Part shown: positions 55,516 through 64,000 of the stretch, piece after piece
Position numbering within the stretch: the first letter of the stretch is position 1
Layout: each line of letters begins with the position of its first letter
Assembly: GCA_930367215.1 (NCBI GenBank)
Contig: OV884059.1
Span: 147,744,511-147,808,510 of the forward strand
Source: Pollenia angustigena
Lineage: Eukaryota; Arthropoda; Insecta; Diptera; Polleniidae
Reading direction: 5' to 3'
Length of the DNA stretch: 64,000 nt
Program-made: the position numbers and the translations under genes
The notes under the pieces: generated by a model
Database searches by the model: none
Told to the model about the DNA's origin: nothing
The model's input: the letters and a program-made list of their open reading frames with translations, nothing else

Positions 55516-55725
55516 ATTGGCTATGTTATGCATTTTAAACTTAACAGTTACAAAGTAATACCTAAGAATGTTTCTGGTATGTTTGAGCTTTTACTATTTG
55601 ATGTTAACGACTAATACATTGGCTATGTTATGCATTTTAAACTTAACAGTTACAAAGTAATACCTAAGAATGTTTCTGGTATGTTTGAGCTTTTACTATT
55701 TGATGTTAACGACTAATACATTGAC
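55516..55725. repeat. Tandem repeat, period 102 bp, in the solo LTR
   Basis: CTATGTTATGCATTTTAAAC starts at 55521 and 55623. A partial unit lies upstream (55320-55375) and another after the 1-kb insertion (56748-56800). The complement orientation belongs to the LTR. Confidence 0.88.
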
Positions 55726-55728
55726 TAT

Positions 55729-56747
55729 CGGGTGTGTTCTAGAATCCGAATCCACTCGAAAGTGGATTACTTTAGCATTTTTGATGTTCTGCATTTCACA
55801 TTCACAAGTTTTTATTCGTTTTCAATCAGAGTAGTAATGGGTTAGTGAAAGTAAAACGAATCGACTTTTATTCTAATATTTGACAACATTTTTAACAAAA
55901 AAATAAATTTTGTTTTTATCTTAAAATCTTCTTTATCCAATTTAATCAAAAATATATCGTTATCTAAAATGCAAAAGGCCCTTACTTACCCTAAATTTAA
56001 AATTGACTTTTTCATTATTTTGATGTAATTACATCTTATTTTTTTTTAACGATTTTTATGTTATTTTCAGACAATTTGTTTTTTTAATCGATTTAGCGAT
56101 CTCAAATTAGTTTTTTTGTTTGTTTAAAATTTTGCGATTTTTCGCGAATTTTAGCCATGTTCGCGATAGAAGCGATTTGTTTCAGTAAGTTTTCTGATTC
56201 TTTACAGCTTTAACGATTTATAATAAATAGTAGACTTTGCTATCATGCCGATGTTAGCAAACTTTTGCAAATTTCCGCGATTTTAGCAAATTTTACCTAA
56301 TTTTTGCCAATCCTAATAGTTTTAGGGACTTTTAATCAATTATATGGCTGGTTTGAAATATAAAAAATTTACGCGATTTTTCGCTATTTTTGCAATTTTT
56401 TGTTATTTTCTGACGTTTTGTTTTTTTTTTTTTACCGATGTAGCGATTTCAAATAAATTTTAGTGTTTGTTTAAAAGTTTGCAATTTTTCGCGAATTTTA
56501 GCCATGTTCGCGATAGAAACTATTTTTTCCTGTGATTCTTTACAGCTTTCACGATTTAAAAAAAAAAATTAAAGATTGCTATCATGCTGCGGTTAGCAAA
56601 TTAGCAATCTTTAGTCCAAAAAAAGTTTTTTCGAACCAAAAACTCGAATACACAAAAACATGCGGATTTGAGAACACCAATTTATGAATTATGCGGATTT
56701 AAAAAATTTTTCGTTTTCAATTCGAGTCGAAACCTAGAACATACCTG
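55729..56747. mobile_element. ~1.0-kb TIR element inserted in the solo LTR repeat
   Basis: CGGGTGTGTTCTAG and the complement of CAGGTATGTTCTAG. TAT at both sides (55726-55728, 56748-56750) within the 102-bp repeat. The interior holds an imperfect ~350-bp direct duplication (CGCGAATTTTAGCCATGTTC at 56144 and 56491). No coding. Confidence 0.75.
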
Positions 56748-57040
56748 TATGTTATGTATTTTAAACTTAACAGTTAAAAAGTAATAACTAGCGACATCTA
56801 TGGTTAAGTAGTCGCATCACTTAAACTATAGTTTTTTTCAACAGACTTTTTAACATCAACTTTTTCTAGAGTACTCTGCACATTGGGGTTGAAGTATGTA
56901 TAATGATAACAAATTTTAATAACAATGTAAACTAATTAAATTACTACAAGATAACAAGTAAATACAATTTAACCAATAAATACAACTAATTCTTAACTAA
57001 TAATTAGAACTAAGTCTTAACTAAAGTTACTTTCGTAACA

Positions 57041-58030
57041 ATATAATAGTCTGGTAGTGTTGAATAAATTAAATATTTATACAAAAGCAAAAAGAAACCA
57101 AGCTTAATAAAATAAACATACATCCTTTTTTAAAATAGATATATACATACATATTTACAAAAACCGAGATCAAAATGGAAAATGTTTAAATTAAATCAGC
57201 TTTGATAACAGTATTATAAATATTCTGGGTTTTTATGGAATTGATAGTGACAACTTTCTTTTATATTTATATCGTATGTAGTCCGAAATAGTATATTTAT
57301 TTATTTATTTATTTCATTAAATGTAATATAAAAAGCCACTCTAGGCCAATTAAAAAGTATATGCTGAGATATTAATCTTTAATTTACCTATTCCTATAAT
57401 CTTTTTCTTTTTTACCTGAAATAGACTTAGTAGAATACCTGGTAGTTAAAATTAAAAAAATCGGTTCATAAAAAAACGGGTTAAGGACCCAGTAAAATCT
57501 TACATACAATTCTACTGAAAAACTAATGAATTTTACAAGGGTTGTGCCAAAATGAACAAATTCAAAAGTAAGTCATTTTTTTATCTAAATACATCCAGAA
57601 AACAGTAGTTACCGAAGTTCTTATGGAAGAAAGCTACTAAATAACGAGTGAAAGAAGCTATCCATTTTGAAAAAGTTTTTACTGGGAGACAAACAAATTT
57701 CTTTCTTGCCGCAATAATGGTTTTGGCAAAAAAGTGTACATATAAGATAAGAATATCAAATATCAATCATATTTTGTATATGTATATAAGAAGTATTAAA
57801 TCTTCAAAATAAGCCAAGTCGGTCCATTACTTTCCCTCGAAATTTTGCTTTTGCCGATACATTTTTTAGGGAAGAGACAAACAATTTCGAGGACAATTTT
57901 AACAACAGGGATAAATATAAAAATGTAACCCTTGTTTCTAAAGATATCTTTTTTTAATAAACAAACATATAAAAATATTTACAATTATCTTATTTCGAAG
58001 ACTAAGTGTAAAACGCAACGCCAACAATTT
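57041..58030. other. No gene; LINE-tail-like (TTTA)n
   Basis: 57297-57330 has (TTTA)n followed by ATTAAATGTAATATAAAAAG and CCACTCTAGGCC. This resembles the minus-strand LINE tail at 4229 and may be the 3' end of another LINE copy. Nothing else recognised. Confidence 0.45.
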
Positions 58031-58035
58031 CATTA

Positions 58036-58224
58036 AAAGCAAAAACAAAATCAAAAATATTTTATAAATTTGTTGTTGCTTTCTACAGACATTCATATTA
58101 TTTTTTTTTTTTTCAATTTTCAACGCCACAAAATAGAAGTGTTTGAAATTTAAAAATTCAAGATGAATTTCTATAGAAAGTAACAACAAAATTATAAAAT
58201 ATTTTTGATTTTGTTTTTGCTTTC
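58036..58224. repeat. Hairpin with ~50-nt arms (AAAGCAAAAACAAAATCAAA)
   Basis: AAAGCAAAAACAAAATCAAA then AATATTTTATAA...TTGTTGTTGCTTTCTA on the left (58036-58086), and the complement at 58174-58224. Loop about 88 nt. Low-complexity arms; probably a small MITE. Confidence 0.7.
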
Positions 58225-59166
58225 GTCACTTTTTTAGCAAAAATCATCAAAACGTCACTTTGCTAATATCGGAACAAAAAATCGTCAAGATGTCGATAAC
58301 TCGTCAAATCTGGCAGCCCTGTTTTTATTATATTTATTTCTTTTGTGTACGTTTCGCTTTTATTTGACTGGAAATATTCCAGTATAAACAGAATTTGTTG
58401 TGTCTGTTTTCGCATTCAAATACAGAAACACTTTTATCTCATAAATCGAGAAACGATGAAATTTTTTGTTTCACACTTCATGTAAGAAATTTTACGATGC
58501 GAGAAATACAGAAACGAGCTACTGAATAAAGAACACACATATGGTGTAAAATAGAAAAAACATGTATGTTTGCAATCTGATACTTAGTCAAACCTTTTTT
58601 CAATAGCACTACAGGTAGAAGTGCACAACACGTGGAAAACTAAAGCGCTGTTTTGAATTTATTTAACACTTTGCATATACCAAGCGACGGCTCTTTTTTT
58701 GTTTTTGAAGTCTGCGTTTTTTGTACGGTTTCCGACTGTATTTTTTTAACAATTCCTAATATTTTTCAATCCATATTCTATTTTTGAAACAGTGTCTACA
58801 TCTTTAAAAAATGTTGTCAACGCTTAAATGTGCAACGTTTCGTAAAATATCCAAATTGCTAGGAAGCCTAGCTCTAACCTCGTTTTTTATCATTTGAAAT
58901 CTTAAAATCTTTACAAGCCTTCCAAAAATTGTACCCCAAATAGCAAAGATTAACTAAATCATCCTCTATATAATCGTATTATTTAAAAATGGTAGAAAAA
59001 AAATGAAAATTGTAAAAACCACTAAAGGCACTAACGAAAAATTGAAAAAGCACCAAGTTAGTGCTTTTTTTAGTTTGGCACTATGGATAAAATTATGGCG
59101 TTTTGAGGTATCAAAAAGCACCATAAATAGTGCCAGAAGCACTAAGTTGGCATCACTGTTCTCTAT

Positions 59167-59628
59167 CTGCTCTTCGCTGACCTAGAGTTATAATTGCCTG
59201 AGTGCACAAGTGTTTACTCGCAGCATTCGTCATTTGTAGTAATACTTAAAGCAGCGCTGCCAGATGGTTTAGGAAAATATTAATGATCGTATATTTAAGT
59301 AAACATGTAGAGCTAAATTCATTATGAAATAAAATGAATTTAAAAGTTATTATAAGAAAAATTTTCGTGGAAAATTTTAATTAAAATATGTATATAACGA
59401 ATGCGAGAGGCATTTTTTATACGTCAATTTCATTTACATATACATACATATGTAAAAATTTTTACAAAAATATTGACCAATGGCAACGCAGCGCAGACCG
59501 TTATTTCATTGTGCGACGTAGACACAGAATTAACTTTTTATATATTTATACATTTTTGACAACAAATTTTACAAAAAACACACAATTATATTCTATGATG
59601 CTAAAGATGCACATAAGAATATTTTTTT
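59167..59628. other. No gene; stray hAT-like end
   Basis: CAGCGCTGCCAGATGG at 59252 looks like a single hAT end without a partner in view. The rest is A/T-rich with an ACATACATATGTAAAAATTT patch near 59440. Confidence 0.45.
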
Positions 59629-60132
59629 AAATGGCTGAGTGCGCTCTTTATTAACGGTAACAACCCTCGCCTGGGTAACAATCTTGTCGAGATGCGAGGG
59701 CTTAAGTGCACTCTACGGTTCTGATCTCTTGGGATGATGTATGTGATGAATAAGTCTTCGCGGGAGGTCGAGAACACTGAAGGAGTGTGCAACTAAAGGT
59801 TACTCATCTTGTCAAGATATTGAGGCGGTGGTGAATGGCATACTTCCGGCCCATTATCAGTACAGATATCATAGCGCGGCAACCCGTGGGTTCGCTCCTT
59901 GTAAGGTGGGGGCTTTACCAGTGGTTGGGGCGCGAAAGATGCACTTTTAAGGACAACGTGGTTGGTAGCAGTGCCGAGGTCCTGTGTGGCTAGTTAGTGC
60001 GTAAAGAAACTAGTTGTTAACAGCTCCCCTCAGCGTCAGGGCAAAGCGCTGTTGTATGTTAGTTGCCTAGTCCACGCACGCCGTCACTGCGTGGTACGGT
60101 CCGTCTGTACGAGCCTACTCGTGGGAACAAAA
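59629..60132 (+). promoter_or_regulatory. LOA LINE 5' leader
   Basis: Abrupt rise in G+C at ATGGCTGAGTGCGCTC marks the probable 5' end. The stretch GTTAGTTGCCTAGTCCACGC is conserved in the decayed copy near 44563. LINEs carry internal promoters in this region (established for the group); no specific motif is claimed. Confidence 0.5.
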
Positions 60133-61821
60133 ATGAAATCCTTTTTAAATAAAAACAAACAAACCATAACAAGAAACAAAAATATAACGGAAAATGAGGA
60201 CACGACGGACGAGATTGACAAGGGTCAGTCGGACGTCACGGTCTCTGAGTCGGAGAGTACCCTCTCGACTGTTCATGAGAACATAATTGAGCAGGAGAGA
60301 CAGGTACTGACCGACCTTTATATGGATAGTTTTCTGGTTCAATCGGGGGACTCCTGTGGTGAAACCGGGGCTACTCAGGGGTTAGAAAGGTTGACTCTGC
60401 TCTCCGACACGGAGCTTGATATTGATATATCAGCCCACAGTCAGACTGCAGAGCCTGCCACTCTCATCTGTGAGGCCAGGGGACATCAGGGGGGTCACCC
60501 GGGAGAAGACTGTCTACAACTTGTTCGGCAGGACGCCGTGGAGGACGGGCCAAGTGCCCCTCCACGAGATATTAGGAATCCCAGCCGAACGAAGGAGGAG
60601 AAGGCGCAGAACGGGACAAGGAGCTCTCTTGCATATCTGGATAAGATGGCGAAGAGGGATCCTTCAACGTTCTCCGCGAGGGATAGGCACCTTCTGAGAA
60701 GGCACCGACAAAGCGTCGCTAAATTCGAAAGAATTTACGGCCCTGTCAGTACCGTGCTCGGTTGGCCCTATCCTTGGAGAAAGCAGGAGGATGAGGTCGT
60801 CGGCCCGGAAACTACTCAAAAGAGTACAGGGCCGGTGGCGCCGTCAACCTGCCGTAGAGAGATAGACAAAGGAGGGGTTGCCCCGGTGACCAAAGCGCTC
60901 ATGTCTTCGGAACGAGCTGCGGAGGATAAGGGGGCGATACCCAAGAAAGGAGGCAAAGTGGCTAAGGTAGCGAACACGGGGAAGAAGGCTGGTAATCCTC
61001 CGTCCGATTCCTCTAGTGGCTCTCGTAAGGGGGTCATTGGGGGAAAAGTCGCGGGCAGGAACGGGCCTTCGAAACCAGTCGTACCGGAGTCACCGAGCAT
61101 AGTGAAGAGGGCTGGTACATCTCCGGCTGATGCTCCTAATGGCTCCAATAAGGAGACCATTAAGAGGGTCAGATCTGGGGATGATCAGCCTTCTTCATCG
61201 CAGAAAAGAATGAAGAAGTCGACGAGCCTGGAGGGTCATCTACAGGTGGCCGTCATAGATCGGAATGATCCGTATGGGAAGATCAGTACCGAGATATGGC
61301 AGCTAGTAGAGGCTAGGCTTATTGACGAGCTGGCAGTTTTTAAAGGCAAGGAGGAGGATGTATCCTTCAATGGTGCGGACTGGGTTAAGGGAGTCAAGGT
61401 TGTCAACTGTGGTAACAAGAATTCACTGGAATTCTTAAGAACCACAATTGGCAAATGCGGCGACATTAATCCGGGGGCAAGGTTTGAAGTCATACAAGCC
61501 TCCGACTTGCCAATTAGGTCCATAGTGACAGTGTGGATTCCACCTCCCGTACGCAAGGTGGAAACTATACTGGCAGTGTTGGGCAACCAAAACAGTAGGC
61601 TTCTTACTGACCAATGGAGGCTAGTGACCTCACTGGTGTGTAAGGAGAATACCGGCAAAAACTTCCGTTTCGCAATCGATCGGAAATCCATGGAATTCTT
61701 GGAGGAGGTGGGGGGGGGGGGGGTTGTTAGGTTCGGTTTAGGTAACGTTAGGTTTCGGTATCCGAAACATGACAGGACCAAAGAGGCTGTTAGTGGTGCA
61801 GATAAACCTGCACCATTGTGA
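60133..61821 (+). CDS. LOA LINE ORF1 protein with DUF4780-like C-terminus
   Basis: 563 codons from ATG 60133 (AACAAAAATGAAA, good context); an in-frame ATG at 60052 would add 27 residues. An acidic Ser/Glu-rich N-terminus leads to RDRHLLRRHRQSVAKFERIY. A basic low-complexity middle follows, with two related repeats (KKAGNPPSDSSSGS and KRAGTSPADAPNGS). The C-terminal ~190 residues (AVIDRNDPYGKIS, VNCGNKNSLEFLRTTIG, RSIVTVWIPPPV) resemble the DUF4780 domain of insect retroelement ORF1s. No CCHC knuckles seen. It would coat the LINE RNA. A run of 12 G near 61709 encodes GGGG. It overlaps ORF2 by 53 bp. Confidence 0.8.
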   Translation: MKSFLNKNKQTITRNKNITENEDTTDEIDKGQSDVTVSESESTLSTVHENIIEQERQVLTDLYMDSFLVQSGDSCGETGATQGLERLTLLSDTELDIDISAHSQTAEPATLICEARGHQGGHPGEDCLQLVRQDAVEDGPSAPPRDIRNPSRTKEEKAQNGTRSSLAYLDKMAKRDPSTFSARDRHLLRRHRQSVAKFERIYGPVSTVLGWPYPWRKQEDEVVGPETTQKSTGPVAPSTCRREIDKGGVAPVTKALMSSERAAEDKGAIPKKGGKVAKVANTGKKAGNPPSDSSSGSRKGVIGGKVAGRNGPSKPVVPESPSIVKRAGTSPADAPNGSNKETIKRVRSGDDQPSSSQKRMKKSTSLEGHLQVAVIDRNDPYGKISTEIWQLVEARLIDELAVFKGKEEDVSFNGADWVKGVKVVNCGNKNSLEFLRTTIGKCGDINPGARFEVIQASDLPIRSIVTVWIPPPVRKVETILAVLGNQNSRLLTDQWRLVTSLVCKENTGKNFRFAIDRKSMEFLEEVGGGGVVRFGLGNVRFRYPKHDRTKEAVSGADKPAPL

Positions 61822-63562
61822 ATCAGCCTCGGCCGAACTTGTAACCTTCCTCTCCAGTACTCGGACGGACGTAGCCCTTATCCAAGAACCTTGGATAAAT
61901 AAAAATAAGGTTTGCGGTTTAAGGGTTGCGGGATACACTCTGTTTGTCCCGTCCACAGAGGACAAGGTAAGAACGTGTATACTAGCGAGAAGTGAATTGG
62001 GTTTTCTCATATCTCATTCTTTCAGGTGCGGTGACTTGACCGTTGTAAATGGAGAGGCCAAAGGGAAGCGTACGCTTACACTGGCCTCGGTATATATGCC
62101 ATATGAGGGGTTGGACCCACCGGGTACAGAGGTGCGGCAACTCACGGCATATGCAAGGAGGAGAGGTGCAATCCTTGTGTTGGGCTGCGATGCAAATGCT
62201 CATCACAGCCAATGGGGGAGTGCCGATATTAATAAAAGAGGTGAGTTAATGTTTGATTTTATAACTACTAACAATCTTATTATCTGTAATATGGGTAACA
62301 CGCCGACGTTCAGAAATAAAGATAGGCAGGCAGTGATAGATCTGACATTAGTAAACCGTGACGAGCAAATTGTTGTTGATTGGAGGGTGGCAACGGACTG
62401 TACTTTTTCAGACCATAGTCGTATTACCTTCACACTGAATTTCTACCTACCTAGGGCTCCTCCTTTTAGGAACCCGAGGGGGACAAAATGGGACTCCTTC
62501 AAGGAAGGGGTCCGAACTGGGTTGGCGCATCAGGCCTTGGGCGACTTGCTGCCGACGGATCTGGAGGGGGTGGTGAATAGGTTCACTCATCTTCTAAGGG
62601 AAAGCTATGAGCAGTCCTGCCCGGTCACGTTTCCGGGTAGGCGAAAACAGCCTAAATGGTGGACCAGGGAACTTCATGTTCAAAGGTCTACGGTGAGGAG
62701 ACTGTTTAATAGGGCCAAGCTTACAAGAGCACCAGATGATTGGAACAATCACAGGGTGCAGTTCAACAGGTATAAGGCGGATCTGAAGAGAGCAAAACGA
62801 CTATCGTGGAGACAATTTTGTGCGTCCATCGATAATGTCAACGAGCTGTCAAGATTCCGACGGATTTTATCTAAGGACCCTAAGGCCCTGGGTTACATCC
62901 AAAGGAATGACGGCTTATGGACTGAGTCTAGCTCTGAGACCCTAACCTTACTCATGGAGACGCACTTTCCCGGGTGCAGGGAAACCGGTGGTATGGGGGA
63001 CGGTCAGTGGGACGTCATGTCCGTGACATCTGATCATACTTCCGCTCGCGTCGATGAAATGGTCACAAGGGAGAAGCTGGCGTGGGCGGTCAATACTTTC
63101 GACCCATATAAATCACCGGGTCCGGACGGTATTTTTCCGGCTATGCTTTGCAACATCCCGGACGATGCATCATTTCTACTGGTGGATATATTTAGGAAAT
63201 GCCTCAGTAGGAGGTATCTGCCTAGGGGGTGGAGAGAGGTCAGGGTGATTTTTATACCCAAGGCCGGTAAAGCGGGCCACTCGAAACCGGGGGATTTTAG
63301 ACCTATTAGTCTGTCTTCATTTTTGTTGAAGACTCTTGAGAGGCTGATAGATTTCTATCTCAGGAGTAATATTGAGACCAGCCTTATTAGCAACGCTCAA
63401 CATGCTTACCTGAAGGGTAAATCTGTTGAGAGCGCGTTATACGAGGTGGTGGGTTGTATTGAGCACGGTCTGAGGCATAAGGAGTATACTCTCGCCGCGT
63501 TTCTGGATATAGAGGGAGCCTTTAATAACAGGATAGAGGCGATTAGGGATTCTTTGTTCTAG
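61769..63562 (+). pseudogene. LOA LINE ORF2: endonuclease and RT to a premature stop
   Basis: Starts MTGPKRLLVVQINLHHCESA in +1 relative to ORF1. The endonuclease has IQEPW, ASVYMP, LGCDANAHHSQWG, DLTLVN and SDHSRITF. RT: KSPGPDGIFPAML, FIPKAGKAGHSKPGDFRPIS, LKGKSVESALYEVV, AFLDIEGAFNN (motif A). The TAG at 63560 falls just after IRDSLF, where the frame otherwise continues LGVEDFLVEWI. The ORF2 start so close to the ORF1 stop suggests re-initiation or frameshifting. Confidence 0.85.
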
Positions 63563-64000
63563 TTGGGAGTTGAGGACTTTCTGGTGGAGTGGATAACCTG
63601 CATGCTTGGCAGTAGGATTATAAACTCGAGCCTGGGGGAACATGTGATAAGGAGGAAGGTTACCAGGGAGACAAGGGGGGGTATTATCGCCTCTACTGTG
63701 GTTACTTGCGGTTAACGGGATTCTTAGGTCATTTGATTCCATGGGCAGGAAAGTTGTTGCCTATGCGGACGACATAGTTCTGCTGGTCAGGGGAAAATTT
63801 CTATCCACGATCGGGGAAATTATGCAGGTGGTGCTGGGTGAACTCTCGGTATGGGCAAAGGATAGGGGACTGGGTGTTAACCCTGCGAAGACTGAGCTGG
63901 TGCTATTCACCAGAAGGTATAGGATAGAGGGTTTTAGGGGGCCAGTGCTAGATGGCGTCGAGTTGCCTCTATCGGACGGAGCAAAGTACTTGGGTAACTT
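63563..64000 (+). pseudogene. LOA LINE ORF2 continuation (RT motifs B and C)
   Basis: VEDFLVEWITCMLGSRI is followed by a shift near 63670, where GTPQGGVLSPLL-type sequence is damaged. Then FDSMGRKVVAYADDIVLLVR, LSVWAKDRGLGVNPAKTELV and LPLSDGAKYLG run to the window edge. Nearly identical to 30009-30170 across motif C. Confidence 0.85.

Larger units (their letters stand above)
55034..57040 (-). mobile_element. Solo LTR on minus strand, expanded by later insertions
   Basis: The complement starts TGTTACGAAAGTAACTTTAG and ends GGCAGTAACGTAACA, as in the 610-bp solo LTR at 12044. ATAT flanks both sides (55030-55033, 57041-57044). It is 2,007 bp because of a 102-bp tandem repeat and two inserted elements. 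The middle differs from the 12044 copy, so it is a related subfamily. Confidence 0.88.
53907..58321. mobile_element. Second hAT-like pair of ends nested in the outer hAT
   Basis: CAGTGTTGCCAGATAAATTTG at 53907 and the complement CAGGGCTGCCAGATTTGACG ending at 58321. CAG-G-TGCCAGATTTG ends are typical of hAT elements. The flanking octamers GTTTTCAT and TTTTTATT agree only partly, so the pairing is probable rather than certain. No transposase seen. Confidence 0.55.
52781..59158. mobile_element. hAT-type element or hAT-framed composite, 6.4 kb
   Basis: Ends CAGTGATGCCCAC and the complement of CAGTGATGCCAAC. A perfect 8-bp target duplication TTCTCTAT (52773-52780, 59159-59166) is the hAT signature. 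Both subterminal regions are crowded with AGCAC / AAAAGCAC motifs on both strands. I cannot recognise a hAT transposase inside; the interior is filled with other elements. Confidence 0.88.
59629..64000 (+). mobile_element. LOA-type LINE, near complete to RT, continues past window
   Basis: GC-richer than its surroundings. It has a leader (59629-60132), ORF1 (60133-61821), ORF2 (from 61769) with endonuclease and RT, and YADD at 63765. Two other copies occur in the window (30009-30763, 44530-46140). A premature stop and frameshifts in the RT make this copy inactive. LOA rather than R1 is inferred from the 'LTGHC' C-terminus seen in the 30-kb copy. Confidence 0.88.

Noticed and set aside
1..64000. 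tRNA, rRNA or CRISPR loci
   Set aside because: No cloverleaf, A/B box pair, rRNA-like block or regularly spaced short repeats found by reading; the TGGTGTCAGAAGTG match is a primer site, not a tRNA gene.

Overview
The window is AT-rich nuclear DNA from an insect, most likely a higher (brachyceran) fly. Three things point there: long A/T runs with ACATACATATGTATG-type microsatellites; a large spliced exon that reads as the spindle-checkpoint gene BubR1; and a repeat load typical of dipteran genomes (I-, Jockey-, RTE- and LOA-type LINEs, Ty3/gypsy LTR elements, Transib, hAT, PIF/Harbinger and many MITEs). I see no bacterial, organellar, tRNA, rRNA or CRISPR features.

The only host gene I can support is the BubR1 exon on the minus strand (47295-51760). 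It is about 4.47 kb, has one open frame of roughly 1,489 codons, and is bounded by a T-rich splice acceptor and a GTAAGT donor. It ends inside the glycine-rich loop of the kinase domain. Neither the N-terminal TPR exons nor the rest of the kinase is visible, so the flanking DNA is probably intron more than 47 kb long on one side and more than 12 kb on the other.

Layout, left to right. 1-3165: decayed I-type LINE (endonuclease end, RT, RNase H, zinc knuckle). 3168-8620: a 2.3-kb block present twice in direct orientation, built from a short satellite-like repeat, a LINE 3' tail, a palindrome, a MITE and part of a LINE ORF1. 8581-10975: the rest of that minus-strand LINE ORF1 (PHD finger, coiled coil), split by a DNA transposon that itself carries a MITE. 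12044-12653: solo LTR. 12970-14054: TIR element. 14061-17870: dead Transib with 5-bp target duplication. 17940-21555: young, internally deleted Ty3/gypsy element. 21682-22395 and 37221-38121: inverted copies of an unnamed TIR repeat. 22614-24121: PIF/Harbinger element with only the Myb/SANT protein. 24541-29100: Jockey-type LINE starting with a 2A-like peptide. 30009-30763: deleted LOA-type LINE ending in CCTAA repeats. 30798-31171: MITE.

32212-35559: Transib with an intact 683-residue transposase, CGACG target duplication and ends organised like V(D)J recombination signals. 38988-40773: unclassified TIR transposon with repeated subterminal motifs. 40780-44152: RTE-type LINE (minus). 44530-46140: decayed LOA copy. 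47295-51760: BubR1 exon. 52236-52733: two MITEs. 52781-59158: a 6.4-kb hAT-framed block with an 8-bp target duplication, containing a second hAT-like pair of ends and a solo LTR that was itself hit by two smaller elements. 59629-64000: the best LOA-type LINE in the window, with ORF1 and ORF2 overlapping by 53 bp; it runs off the right edge.

The genes do not form an operon or pathway. The window is one host exon in a nest of mobile elements, and many insertion events can be ordered by nesting and target-site duplications. All homology statements rest on motif recognition; no database search was run.
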